This document shows positions 4,829-13,916 of a stretch of 17,700 bases of DNA, one piece after another (position 1 is the first letter of the stretch; each line of letters begins with the position of its first letter). The stretch is from Bacteroidales bacterium UBA4866 (GTDB lineage Bacteria; Bacteroidota; Bacteroidia; Bacteroidales; P3): contig DHDW01000021.1 of the NCBI GenBank assembly GCA_002399565.1, forward strand, positions 27,960 through 45,659. Reading direction: 5' to 3'. A program made the position numbers and the translations under genes. The notes below the pieces were generated by a model. The model saw only the letters and a program-made list of their open reading frames with translations. It was not told the origin of the DNA and did no database searches.

Positions 4829-7800
4829 ATGAACAGATTTAAAGTTGGTTTAGACGTTGGTTCTACAACTGCAAAGATTGTTGCAATAGATTATAACGGA
4901 GAAATAAAATTCTCAAAATATATACGGCATTGTGCTGATGTATCTCAATCAGTAATATCACTTTTTGAAGAACTTAAGCAAGAGTTAAATGATTGCAAAA
5001 TTGAGTTATCCATAACAGGTTCTGTTGGTATGGGTATTGCCGAAAGATATTCAATATCATTTATTCAAGAAGTTACTGCAACTGTTGAAGTAATTAAGAG
5101 TAAATTTCCTGACATTTCAACCATAATTGATATTGGTGGAGAAGATTCAAAGATAGTTTATCTTCAAAAGGATGGTAATATTGATTTAAGAATGAATGGT
5201 AATTGTGCAGGAGGAACAGGCTCTTTTATTGACCAAATGGCAACCCTTCTAAATGTTACAATTGATGAGCTAAACACGCTTGCACAAAACTCAAAAAGAA
5301 TACATCCCATTGCATCACGTTGTGGAGTATTCTCCAAAACCGACATACAAAACCTAATAAGTAAGAATGTAGATAGAGAAGATATTGCAATGTCAGTTTT
5401 TCATGCCGTTGCAGTTCAAACGATAGTAACACTTTCTCATGGATTTGAAATAGAGCCAAAGATTCTCTTTTGTGGTGGTCCACTAAACTTTATTCCTTCA
5501 CTCAGAAAAGCTTTTGTAAACTATTTGAACATAAACCAAGAAGACACCATTACACCACAACACGCTAATCTCTTTCCAGCATGGGGAGCTGCAATTTACA
5601 ATGAAAACAAAACCATTTTTAAGCTTGATGACCTGTTAAATCTTTTCAAAAACAACAAAGGAGAAAACCTAAAAACCACTGAAAGGCTAGAACCACTCTT
5701 TGAAAGTGAAGAGCAATATACCATTTGGAAAGAAGAAAAAGAAAAGCACAAAATTGAAAAGACAGACCTTAAAGACTACATTGGCGAAATTTGGCTTGGT
5801 ATTGATTCTGGCTCAACAACAACAAAGATAGTTGCAATAGATAATAATGAAAGAGTTTTCTACTCCTACTACACTCCAAATAATGGAAACCCAATTGAAG
5901 CAGTAAAGAAAGGATTAGAAAGATTTATTGAAAAGAGTGGGAACAACTCTCTAAACATTAAGGCAAGCTGTTCAACTGGCTATGGAGAGGACCTAATTAA
6001 AGCTGCCTTCAACTTAAATTATGGTATAATTGAAACAATTGCTCACTATTCTGCAGCCAAAAAGATTTCTCCTGAAGTTTCCTTTGTTTTGGACATTGGC
6101 GGACAAGATATGAAAGCAATGTATGTGGAGAATGGAGCTTTAAATAGAATGGAGATAAATGAAGCATGTTCTTCAGGCTGTGGCTCATTCTTAGAAACAT
6201 TTTCAAAATCCTTAGGTTATGATATTGCTGATTTTGCTCAAAAAGCAACACGAGCAAAAGAACCTTGCGATTTGGGAACACGTTGCACCGTATTTATGAA
6301 CTCCAAAATCAAACAAGTGCTACGTGAAGGAGCTTCCGTTGAAGATATTTCATCAGGACTATCCTATTCCGTTATAAAAAACTGTCTCTATAAGGTTTTA
6401 AAAATTAAAAATACTGAAGAATTGGGTAAGAATATTGTTTTGCAAGGAGGAACAATGAAAAACGATTCTGTTGTCAGAGCTTTTGAACTACTGACAAACA
6501 CAAATGTGTTTAGAAGCAACATATCCGAACTAATGGGAGCTTATGGATGTGCAATCTACGCAAAAAACTCTGTTTTAAGCCAACCTTCTCCTCTTGAAGA
6601 ACTAATTTCAACTGCTTCCTATACAACTCAAGAATTGCAATGTAGAGGATGCGAAAACCATTGCGTAATCAACAAATACACTTTCTCTAATCAAAACACT
6701 TTCTATTCAGGCAATAAATGTGAAAAGATTTTCACCAATGCAGGAGAACAAAGACAAAAGGGAAAGAATATATATTCAGAAAAATACAATCTGATTTTTG
6801 ACAGAAAGATAAAAACTCAAGAAAACCAAAACAATCTTACAATTGGCATTCCTCGAGCATTGAACACTTATGAAAACTATCCTTTCTGGCATGCTTTGTT
6901 TGAAAGTTGTGGGATAAAAACAATTCTTTCCGAAACATCGGTCTATAAGCAATATGAACAAGGAATTCATTCCGTTATGAGCGACAATATATGTTTCCCT
7001 GCAAAACTAATGCATAGCCATATATATAATCTAATTGAGAAAAAGGCAGACAGAATATTTATTCCCTATGTTATTTTTGAAAAAAAAGAAAACAAAGACT
7101 CAGTAAACAGTTATAATTGCCCAATTGTTTCTGGTTATTCCGATGTAATAAAAAGTTCCATTAATCCTTCAATACCCATTGACTCTCCTACCTTCAACTT
7201 TAAAGAAAAGAACCTTCTTAAAAAATGCTGCAATCAATATTTACAATCCTTAGGCATAAGCAAAGAAAGGATTAATATTGCAATAGATGAAGCAATTAAA
7301 GCTCAAGAAAAATATGGCAAAGAAATTGAAGAAAAGAACAAAACAATTTATAACTCCAATAAAAAGAACAATAAACTAACCATTCTATTAGCAGGAAGAC
7401 CCTACCACACTGATCCGCTTGTTCAACATAAACTATCCGAAATGATTTCAGATATGGGAGCAGATGTTATTTCAGAAGATATTGTTAGAAGCATGGATGA
7501 CATTAGCTTTGAAGACAATCACTATGTTTCACAATGGGCATACATTAACAGAATACTAAAAGCAGCTCACTGGGTAGCACAAGAGGATAATAACATTCAC
7601 TTTGTTCAAATGACCTCCTTTGGATGTGGACCCGATGCTTTCTTGTTAGATGAAGTGAAAGCAGTATTGAAAAGAGGGGGGAAAAGCCTTACCATACTTA
7701 AAATTGATGATGTAAATAATATAGGTTCATTAAAACTAAGGGTACGATCTTTAATTGAAAGTCTTAACTATGAAAACAACAGAGAAAGAAAACAATTACC

Positions 7801-9034
7801 ATTTGTTTCAACCCTAACCTTTACTAAAAAAGAAAAGAGAAGAAAGATAATTGCACCATATTTCACTGATTTTGTTTCTCCAATTATGTCCTCATTCTTT
7901 AAGTTAACAGGCTACGACTTTGAAGTGTTGCCACTAAGCAATACAGAATCTGCTAATGAAGGATTAAAATATGCCAATAACGAAGTATGTTATCCAGCAA
8001 CACTAATAATTGGAGATATAATTAAAGCATTGAAATCGGGCAAATACGACCTAAAAACAACAGCCGTTGCCATGACACAAACAGGAGGACAATGCAGAGC
8101 CTCCAACTATTTGCCAATGATAAAAAATGCAATGATTGAATCGGGATTTGACCAAGTGCCAGTTATTTCAGTAGCCTTTGGAGACGATATGACCAATAAG
8201 CAATCAGGCTTTAAAATTACATGGATAAAATATATCAGAATGGCCATCCACGCCATTTTGTTTGGTGATTGCCTTTCAAAGTTCTATCATGCAGCCTTAG
8301 TGAGAGAAAAGAATGTTGGAGATGCACAAAGACTAAAAGACTACTATTTGGAAGTAGCAAATAAAATAATACTCAAAAACAACTCCAAAGAACTAACCCA
8401 ACTCCTCAAACAAGCAGCAGAAGATTTCAATTCAATTGTTGAAGATACCAATTTGCCTAAGATTGGAGTTGTGGGAGAAATATTCCTTAAGTTCAATTCC
8501 TTTGCTCATAAAGACATACTCACATGGCTAACCGACAGAAAGCTTGAAGTTGTTCCGCCAATGCTATCCGATTTCTTCTTCCAATCCTTTGTCAATAGTA
8601 AAATAAGAAAAGAAGAAAATTTGGAAAGTTCATCAACACCACAATTTGTTATGGACAAAGCATACATAATGCTAAAGAGAATCATCAACAAATTCAACAC
8701 TATTGGCTCCACCTTCAAATACTTCACACCACTCAACGACGTCTTCGAAACAGCCAATCATGCCAAAGAAGTAATATCACTAACAGCACAATTTGGAGAA
8801 GGCTGGCTATTGCCTGGCGAAGTAGTGAGCTTTGCGAAAAATGGAGTAAACAACGTAATAAGTCTTCAACCATTTGGATGCATTGCCAATCATATAATTG
8901 CAAGAGGAGTAGAAAAAAAAATAAAAACCCTTTACCCACAAATGAATTTGCTTGCATTAGACTTCGATAGTGGAGTAAGCGATGTGAATATAATCAATAG
9001 GCTTCACCTAATGACCGACAACATAAAAAACTAA
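4829..9034 (+). CDS. Giant acyl-CoA dehydratase activase fusion: two BcrAD/BadFG ASKHA modules plus DUF2229 and HgdB-like parts
   Basis: The 1401-residue protein joins components of the 2-hydroxyacyl-CoA dehydratase system, in which an ATP-driven iron-sulfur activator injects an electron into the dehydratase. Module 1 (about 5-260) has the phosphate-1 motif GLDVGSTTAK (7-16) and likely cluster cysteines Cys126 (NGNCAGGTGSF) and Cys165 (SRCGVFSKTD). Module 2 (about 320-580) has GIDSGSTTTK (324-333), Cys447/Cys451 (EACSSGCGSF) and Cys486 (TRCTVF). A CRGCENHC cluster (605-612) and Cys631 precede a DUF2229-like region containing Cys722 (DNICFPAK). The C-terminal part resembles dehydratase D-subunits: FGCGPDAF (931-938), NEVCYPAT (1051-1058), GGQCRASNYLPM (1086-1097) and PFGCIANHI (1348-1356). 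Such 1400-residue fusions are widespread in anaerobes; their substrate is unknown. No separate dehydratase subunit lies nearby. It is transcribed with the TetR gene 13 bp downstream. The ATG at 4829 directly precedes the first ASKHA strand. Confidence 0.88.
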   Translation: MNRFKVGLDVGSTTAKIVAIDYNGEIKFSKYIRHCADVSQSVISLFEELKQELNDCKIELSITGSVGMGIAERYSISFIQEVTATVEVIKSKFPDISTIIDIGGEDSKIVYLQKDGNIDLRMNGNCAGGTGSFIDQMATLLNVTIDELNTLAQNSKRIHPIASRCGVFSKTDIQNLISKNVDREDIAMSVFHAVAVQTIVTLSHGFEIEPKILFCGGPLNFIPSLRKAFVNYLNINQEDTITPQHANLFPAWGAAIYNENKTIFKLDDLLNLFKNNKGENLKTTERLEPLFESEEQYTIWKEEKEKHKIEKTDLKDYIGEIWLGIDSGSTTTKIVAIDNNERVFYSYYTPNNGNPIEAVKKGLERFIEKSGNNSLNIKASCSTGYGEDLIKAAFNLNYGIIETIAHYSAAKKISPEVSFVLDIGGQDMKAMYVENGALNRMEINEACSSGCGSFLETFSKSLGYDIADFAQKATRAKEPCDLGTRCTVFMNSKIKQVLREGASVEDISSGLSYSVIKNCLYKVLKIKNTEELGKNIVLQGGTMKNDSVVRAFELLTNTNVFRSNISELMGAYGCAIYAKNSVLSQPSPLEELISTASYTTQELQCRGCENHCVINKYTFSNQNTFYSGNKCEKIFTNAGEQRQKGKNIYSEKYNLIFDRKIKTQENQNNLTIGIPRALNTYENYPFWHALFESCGIKTILSETSVYKQYEQGIHSVMSDNICFPAKLMHSHIYNLIEKKADRIFIPYVIFEKKENKDSVNSYNCPIVSGYSDVIKSSINPSIPIDSPTFNFKEKNLLKKCCNQYLQSLGISKERINIAIDEAIKAQEKYGKEIEEKNKTIYNSNKKNNKLTILLAGRPYHTDPLVQHKLSEMISDMGADVISEDIVRSMDDISFEDNHYVSQWAYINRILKAAHWVAQEDNNIHFVQMTSFGCGPDAFLLDEVKAVLKRGGKSLTILKIDDVNNIGSLKLRVRSLIESLNYENNRERKQLPFVSTLTFTKKEKRRKIIAPYFTDFVSPIMSSFFKLTGYDFEVLPLSNTESANEGLKYANNEVCYPATLIIGDIIKALKSGKYDLKTTAVAMTQTGGQCRASNYLPMIKNAMIESGFDQVPVISVAFGDDMTNKQSGFKITWIKYIRMAIHAILFGDCLSKFYHAALVREKNVGDAQRLKDYYLEVANKIILKNNSKELTQLLKQAAEDFNSIVEDTNLPKIGVVGEIFLKFNSFAHKDILTWLTDRKLEVVPPMLSDFFFQSFVNSKIRKEENLESSSTPQFVMDKAYIMLKRIINKFNTIGSTFKYFTPLNDVFETANHAKEVISLTAQFGEGWLLPGEVVSFAKNGVNNVISLQPFGCIANHIIARGVEKKIKTLYPQMNLLALDFDSGVSDVNIINRLHLMTDNIKN

Positions 9035-9047
9035 AAGAGAAAGTACA

Positions 9048-9647
9048 ATGGAAACAATGGAAGAAAAGATAATAGAAGCCGCAAGACAAATGTTTTTAGA
9101 ATACGGTTATAAGAATACCAATATGAGCCTTATAGCACAAAAGGCAGGAATCAATCGCACTACACTTCACTATTACTACAACACCAAAGAAAAGATGTTC
9201 CATGCAGTGTTTGGACAAATTGTAGAAACCTTTCTACCTCAAATACAAGATATTTTAAAACAAGACATTGAGTTCTTTTTAAAATGTGAAGCAATAATAG
9301 ACATATACTTTCAAATATTCATCCACAACCCAAGCCTGCCCAAATTCATAATAGATGAAATAAACAGAGACGTAGAAAACATAACAAAAGTAGCCTACAG
9401 CATAGGATTTGAAAGCTATATAAACACCATAATACAAATCATAGACAAAGAAACAGATCAAGGAACAATAAAACAGGTGCCAATACATTACATTCTAATG
9501 GCCTTCATATCTCAAGTAACCTTTCCCTTTATGGCAAAAAACATAATAGAATACATTCTCCAAAAAGACAACAAAACCCTAAACAACATCCTTGAAGGCT
9601 GGAAGAAAATCATAATTTTGCAAATGAAAACACTATTGGAGAAATAG
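9048..9647 (+). CDS. TetR/AcrR-family transcriptional regulator
   Basis: The 199-residue protein has a classical TetR N-terminal DNA-binding domain: helix 1 (EKIIEAARQMFLEYGYKNT, 6-24) and a helix-turn-helix at about 26-45 (SLIAQKAGIN followed by TTLHYYYNTKEKMF). Residues 50-195 are the variable, mostly helical ligand-binding and dimerisation domain, with no recognisable ligand class. It starts 13 bp after the activase fusion, so it is almost certainly in the same operon and probably represses it through the palindrome at 4792-4805. Met4 (9057) is an alternative start. The coding strand is strikingly T-poor (ATA, AAC and ACC codons prevail), unlike the start of the neighbouring genes. Confidence 0.9.
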   Translation: METMEEKIIEAARQMFLEYGYKNTNMSLIAQKAGINRTTLHYYYNTKEKMFHAVFGQIVETFLPQIQDILKQDIEFFLKCEAIIDIYFQIFIHNPSLPKFIIDEINRDVENITKVAYSIGFESYINTIIQIIDKETDQGTIKQVPIHYILMAFISQVTFPFMAKNIIEYILQKDNKTLNNILEGWKKIIILQMKTLLEK

Positions 9648-9705
9648 AATAAATTTCCAATATTCTATATCCTATTCACCTTCAATTAGAATAATTGATT
9701 ATTAT

Positions 9706-9737
9706 CTTGCATTCAGGAGCCATATATATTATCTTTG
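9706..9737 (+). promoter_or_regulatory. Promoter of the BspA-like surface protein gene
   Basis: CTTG (9706-9709) is followed, after 20 bases, by TATCTTTG (9730-9737). Both boxes and spacing fit the Bacteroidota TTG-N19-21-TAnnTTTG promoter. Transcription would start near 9744, leaving a leader of about 64 bases without a Shine-Dalgarno site. Confidence 0.65.
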
Positions 9738-9807
9738 CAATTAGAACCTCCCATTTTGATAGGTTAATTTGTGCTATATATAATTATCAATTTAACACTT
9801 TATTCTT

Positions 9808-12800
9808 ATGAAAAAGTTATTATTAGTTTTGATATTCATTAGCTTTGGTTTTGGACTAAAAGCTCATGATTTTGCAGTTATGAATAGTGAGGGGAAATTG
9901 ATTTACTATAATATTTGTTCAAATACCGCTCCTTATTCTGTTATGGTTACATTTAAAGGCATTAGTCCATGGGATTATAACGGAGAATATTCTGGCATAA
10001 TTAATATTCCTTCAACAGTTACATTTAACAGTATAACTTATTCTGTTGATTCAATTAATGAAAGTTGTTTTGATAACTGCCCAGCAATGACCTTGATAAA
10101 TATACCAAATAGCGTAAAGTCAATTGGTAGAAATGCTTTTAATGCATGCCATGGTCTCGTTTCAGTAAATCTTCCTGATAGCATTACATCAATTAAAGAC
10201 AATACATTTTCTTGGTGTAAAAGCTTAACTTCAATAAATATCCCTAACTCTGTTACTTCAATTGGTAATTCAGTATTTTATGGCGATAGCTCCTTAACTT
10301 CAATTACTCTACCTACTTCTCTAAGAACAATGGGACAGAGTGTATTTAGTAATTGTGTAAGTTTAACATCTATTCTTCTCCCTGACTCCTTAGAGAGTAT
10401 GGGAATGTTGATATTTGAAAATTGTATAAATCTAAGCTCTGTCAATATTCCAAGTTCCTTAGACTCAATCCCCGATTATGCTTTTAGGGAATGTGCTAAT
10501 ATCGGCTCCATGATAATTCCAAATAATATAACCTATTTAGGAGGTTGGGCATTTATAAATTCCGGCATAACTCGAATAAGCATACCAAATAGCATTAATA
10601 CAATTAAGTTTTATACTTTTGGAAATTGTTATCAATTAGATTCTGTCATCCTTCCGGGTTCCATTCAAACTATTGAAGATTATGCTTTCTTTAATTGCAC
10701 TAATATGCATAGCATTCAATTGCCTAATTCAATTAAAAGTATTGGAACCTCTGCCTTTCAGAATTGTTTACAATTAGGAAACATCACATTACCTAATAAG
10801 TTAAGAGTAATTAATAATTATACTTTTAGTGGTTGCAATAGTTTCACATCTGTGCAAATTCCAATTTCAGTTATATCAATAGGACATTATGCATTTAGTA
10901 ATTTAATGAATTTAACTACTGTTACAATTCCAAACTCAGTTACTTCAATTGGAAATAATGCTTTTAATAATTGTAATACTCTTTTATCAATCACCATCCC
11001 AAGTTCTGTAGTTTCTATTGGAACGTCAGCTTTTGAGGGTTGTAGTTCCCTTAGTTCAATAACCAATCTTTCGTTAACCCCTCAAGCAATAAATAGTAAT
11101 ACATTTAATCAAGTAAGCAAGTCAATTCCTTTATATGTTCCTTGTGGGTATGCTTCAGCCTACCAAACAGCAAACAATTGGAGTGCATTTACTAACATTC
11201 AAGCAACACAACCAATTACTTTAAATATTAATGCTTCCATTTGTCCAAACCAAGTCTATACACAAAATGGATTTAATGCAGACTCCAATGGCATATACAC
11301 AAGAAACTTAACAGCTGTTGGAGGATGTGATAGTATAATCTATTTAATTCTTAAGATTAAGGAACCTGATACCACAAGAATAGACGCTTACATTTGTCAA
11401 GGTCAGACATATAATTATAATGGTTTTAATGTAAATGCAACTGGAGAATATTATCAAACTATTCCTTCTTCATTAGGATGCGATAGCACTTTAGTACTAA
11501 ACTTAGTTGTTCACCAACCCGACACCACAAGATTTTATGCCACTGTATGCCCTGGACATGGATACACTCAAAATGGATTCTTCACAGGAACACCAGGCAT
11601 ACACACACTTAATTTATATAATCAATATGGTTGCGATAGTATTCTTGTATTAAATTTAAGCCTTTATAATGCTGACACAACATATATTAATGCAAATATT
11701 TGTCAAGGCGAAACATATTCTCAAAATGGATTCTATGAAATGTGGCCTGGAACATATACCAGATCATTTTTTTCATCACATTGGTGCGATAGTGTAGTGG
11801 TATTAAATTTAGCAGTAAATCCAAATTATCATACACAATATTACGAATCAATATGTCAAGGAGAAGTCTATAACCAATATGGCTTTAATTGCGACACAAG
11901 TGGAACATACATACATAATCATCAATCAATAAACGGATGTGATAGCATCACTACACTATACCTAATAGTTAATCCAAACACCAATTCAACAATAACTGAC
12001 ACAATATGTGAAGGAGAGCAATACTTCTTTTATAATATATTTCCCGATTCAACAGGAGTTTACATACATGAATATCAAAATCAATATGGATGCCTTAGCA
12101 TGGATAGCTTATATCTAACAGTAATAAACAAAACATACTCAAGCATAGACACAACAACATGTAATTCATATAATTTGAATGGAATTGAATATTACAGTTC
12201 TGGAATTTATGAACAAACACTTGTAAATAGTGAAGGATGCGATAGCATAATAACACTTAATTTAAACATACCAGTAGCCGTTAAGCCAGAAATATGTATG
12301 GTAACAGTAAATCAAGAAAAGAGAAATGTTATAGTTTTCAATAAAGAAGAAGCAATAGAAGAATACTACATATTAAAAGAAGGAAACAGTGCAGGCCAAT
12401 TTGAAACCATTGCAACCCTACCAAGTGATGCACAATCTGTTTGGATTGACTCCAATTCTAATGCATCAACACGTTCCTATAGCTATCAAATTGCAGCAAA
12501 AGATACATGCCAACACCAACTTAACAGCAACAACACACACAAAACACTCCACCTAACCATTAATCAAGGACTAAACAATTCATGGAACCTAATATGGACA
12601 CCATACCAAGGAATAGAATATGGGACATATAACATATATAAAGGAAATTATTATAACCCCGATTCACTATACCTACTAACAACCATACCATCAAGCAACA
12701 CCACATATTCAGACATAAACAATACAGAAAGCGATGTATATTATCAAATAGAGATAATAGTAAATAACCCGTGCAATATAACAAAAGCCCTAACCTCCAT

Positions 12801-13101
12801 CCGTTCCAACATAGTATCAAATAACGAAATAGGGCTAACCAACATAGAAACACAAAACAAAATAACCCTCTATCCTAACCCAACAAATAATAAAACCCTT
12901 TTAACCATTGAAGGAATAAAGAAAAATTCCGAGATAATGATATACGACATATTTGGAAGAATAATCAAAACCCAAACCATAAAACCAAACCAAAACCAAA
13001 CAGAAATAGACGTCAAAGACCTAACCCCAGGAACATACTACATAAAATGCAAAGACACAACAAATGGATATTCTACAACAAATAAATTAATAATACAATA
13101 A
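9808..13101 (+). CDS. Secreted BspA-like leucine-rich-repeat protein with two-cysteine repeats and a T9SS sorting domain
   Basis: The 1097-residue protein starts with a signal peptide (about 1-19, MKKLLLVLIFISFGFGLKA). Residues about 70-430 hold about fifteen BspA/LRR_5 repeats. The conserved Phe recurs every 23 residues (88, 111, 134, 157, 180, 203, 226, 249, then 271-409), and units read like SIxIPNSVTSIGNxAFxxC. Residues about 470-820 hold seven repeats of about 51 residues. Their first cysteines are near 479, 530, 581, 632, 683, 734 and 785, with partners 28 (last one 26) residues later in GCDS-like motifs, suggesting one disulfide per repeat. A fibronectin-like linker (about 825-1000) leads to a C-terminal T9SS type A sorting domain: LYPNPTNNKT at 1021-1030, IYDIFGRI, and LTPGTYYIK near the end. 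The protein should be exported by Sec, translocated across the outer membrane and surface-anchored or released; an adhesive role is inferred from BspA relatives. Monocistronic. Confidence 0.92.
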   Translation: MKKLLLVLIFISFGFGLKAHDFAVMNSEGKLIYYNICSNTAPYSVMVTFKGISPWDYNGEYSGIINIPSTVTFNSITYSVDSINESCFDNCPAMTLINIPNSVKSIGRNAFNACHGLVSVNLPDSITSIKDNTFSWCKSLTSINIPNSVTSIGNSVFYGDSSLTSITLPTSLRTMGQSVFSNCVSLTSILLPDSLESMGMLIFENCINLSSVNIPSSLDSIPDYAFRECANIGSMIIPNNITYLGGWAFINSGITRISIPNSINTIKFYTFGNCYQLDSVILPGSIQTIEDYAFFNCTNMHSIQLPNSIKSIGTSAFQNCLQLGNITLPNKLRVINNYTFSGCNSFTSVQIPISVISIGHYAFSNLMNLTTVTIPNSVTSIGNNAFNNCNTLLSITIPSSVVSIGTSAFEGCSSLSSITNLSLTPQAINSNTFNQVSKSIPLYVPCGYASAYQTANNWSAFTNIQATQPITLNINASICPNQVYTQNGFNADSNGIYTRNLTAVGGCDSIIYLILKIKEPDTTRIDAYICQGQTYNYNGFNVNATGEYYQTIPSSLGCDSTLVLNLVVHQPDTTRFYATVCPGHGYTQNGFFTGTPGIHTLNLYNQYGCDSILVLNLSLYNADTTYINANICQGETYSQNGFYEMWPGTYTRSFFSSHWCDSVVVLNLAVNPNYHTQYYESICQGEVYNQYGFNCDTSGTYIHNHQSINGCDSITTLYLIVNPNTNSTITDTICEGEQYFFYNIFPDSTGVYIHEYQNQYGCLSMDSLYLTVINKTYSSIDTTTCNSYNLNGIEYYSSGIYEQTLVNSEGCDSIITLNLNIPVAVKPEICMVTVNQEKRNVIVFNKEEAIEEYYILKEGNSAGQFETIATLPSDAQSVWIDSNSNASTRSYSYQIAAKDTCQHQLNSNNTHKTLHLTINQGLNNSWNLIWTPYQGIEYGTYNIYKGNYYNPDSLYLLTTIPSSNTTYSDINNTESDVYYQIEIIVNNPCNITKALTSIRSNIVSNNEIGLTNIETQNKITLYPNPTNNKTLLTIEGIKKNSEIMIYDIFGRIIKTQTIKPNQNQTEIDVKDLTPGTYYIKCKDTTNGYSTTNKLIIQ

Positions 13102-13157
13102 AGGGAAAGTGTCTTGTACTTTAATCCTTTATCTATTCTGTTCTAAACTTAGTATTT

Positions 13158-13820
13158 TTATTTGTTGTCGTTGATGTTGATTATTAATTGTTTGTTTTTA
13201 ACTTTATTGGTATTATAAAATAGGGTTAGTATATTGTTTTTTAATGTCATTTTACTAAATAAATATTCTGGAATAAGAGAATAGTTTAAATTGTCTTTAA
13301 ATGGAAATTCTAATGTTTTATCATTATTTATATTGTAAACAATAATATTATCATAATTTTCAGAGAAATAAACTACAAAATTATATTTGTATTCATTATC
13401 ATCATCCAGATTAATATCTTTATCAATACAAATGAGTTGATTAAATTCTTTTAGTGTTTTACCATTATTTTTATCTATTAGTTTATACATACAAGGACCA
13501 TTTGCAGGACAACCATAACGGAAAAGTAAGCTGTTTTGAAATTCTTTTATTAAGTGAAAACCTATTCTATAAGTGTATGCAAAAATATCTACGTCAACAT
13601 CGTTTATTATATACTTTTCATTTTTATCATTTTCAAGAGTAAGCCAAATGCTATCACAATTATATTGCCAATAAAGAAATGATTTATTATTAAAAACTAT
13701 AGTATCGCAAGAAGTTGTTGAATTATTCATATATTTATTATTATCACAAAAGCATTGAACCTTTTGTCCAAATGTTTGGATAGCATAAAGTAGTAATATT
13801 ATTGTAAATAGTCTTTTCAT
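13158..13820 (-). CDS. Exported protein of unknown function
   Basis: The 220-residue protein was not recognised. Residues 1-18 (MKRLFTIILLLYAIQTFG, then Gln) form a clear signal peptide with likely cleavage after Gly18. There is no lipobox, so the product is probably periplasmic or secreted. The mature part is rich in Asn, Asp and Lys and has seven cysteines (23, 25, 38, 55, 104, 110, 131), including CFC near the new N-terminus and CPANGPC. The oxidising periplasm makes disulfides likely. No transmembrane helix follows the signal. It lies 96 bp downstream of the next minus-strand gene and may share its transcript. It converges with the BspA-like gene across only 56 bp. Confidence 0.65.
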   Translation of the reverse strand: MKRLFTIILLLYAIQTFGQKVQCFCDNNKYMNNSTTSCDTIVFNNKSFLYWQYNCDSIWLTLENDKNEKYIINDVDVDIFAYTYRIGFHLIKEFQNSLLFRYGCPANGPCMYKLIDKNNGKTLKEFNQLICIDKDINLDDDNEYKYNFVVYFSENYDNIIVYNINNDKTLEFPFKDNLNYSLIPEYLFSKMTLKNNILTLFYNTNKVKNKQLIININDNK

Positions 13821-13916
13821 GTTAATTGAAACCTTTTTTTGTCGTGTGGGATTTGAAACCCATTTTGAAAGTAATCCCTTTTCTATTGTTATGTTGTGTG
13901 TTAAATTAACAACTAA

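Noticed and set aside
4813..4842. Small upstream reading frame (MLKDFNEQI) overlapping the activase start
   Set aside because: It is only nine codons in a different frame, without a ribosome-binding site, and is easily expected by chance.
5164..8957. Several open frames of 60-90 codons antisense to the activase fusion
   Set aside because: They mirror the codon structure of the sense gene, have no promoter or start context, and their products are unlike real proteins.
9644..9668. AT-only hairpin (ATAGAATA...TATTCTAT) over the tetR stop codon as a terminator
   Set aside because: The stem has almost no GC pairs and no T-run follows. At most it is a weak 3'-end structure.
13102..13157. Bidirectional terminator between the two convergent genes
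   Set aside because: No stable inverted repeat could be found in the 56 bp; only scattered T-runs are present.
13821..13916. TGGG-ATTTGAAA-CCCA mini-hairpin upstream of the cysteine-rich exported protein as a regulatory site
   Set aside because: A 4-bp stem is too short to distinguish from chance in this DNA.
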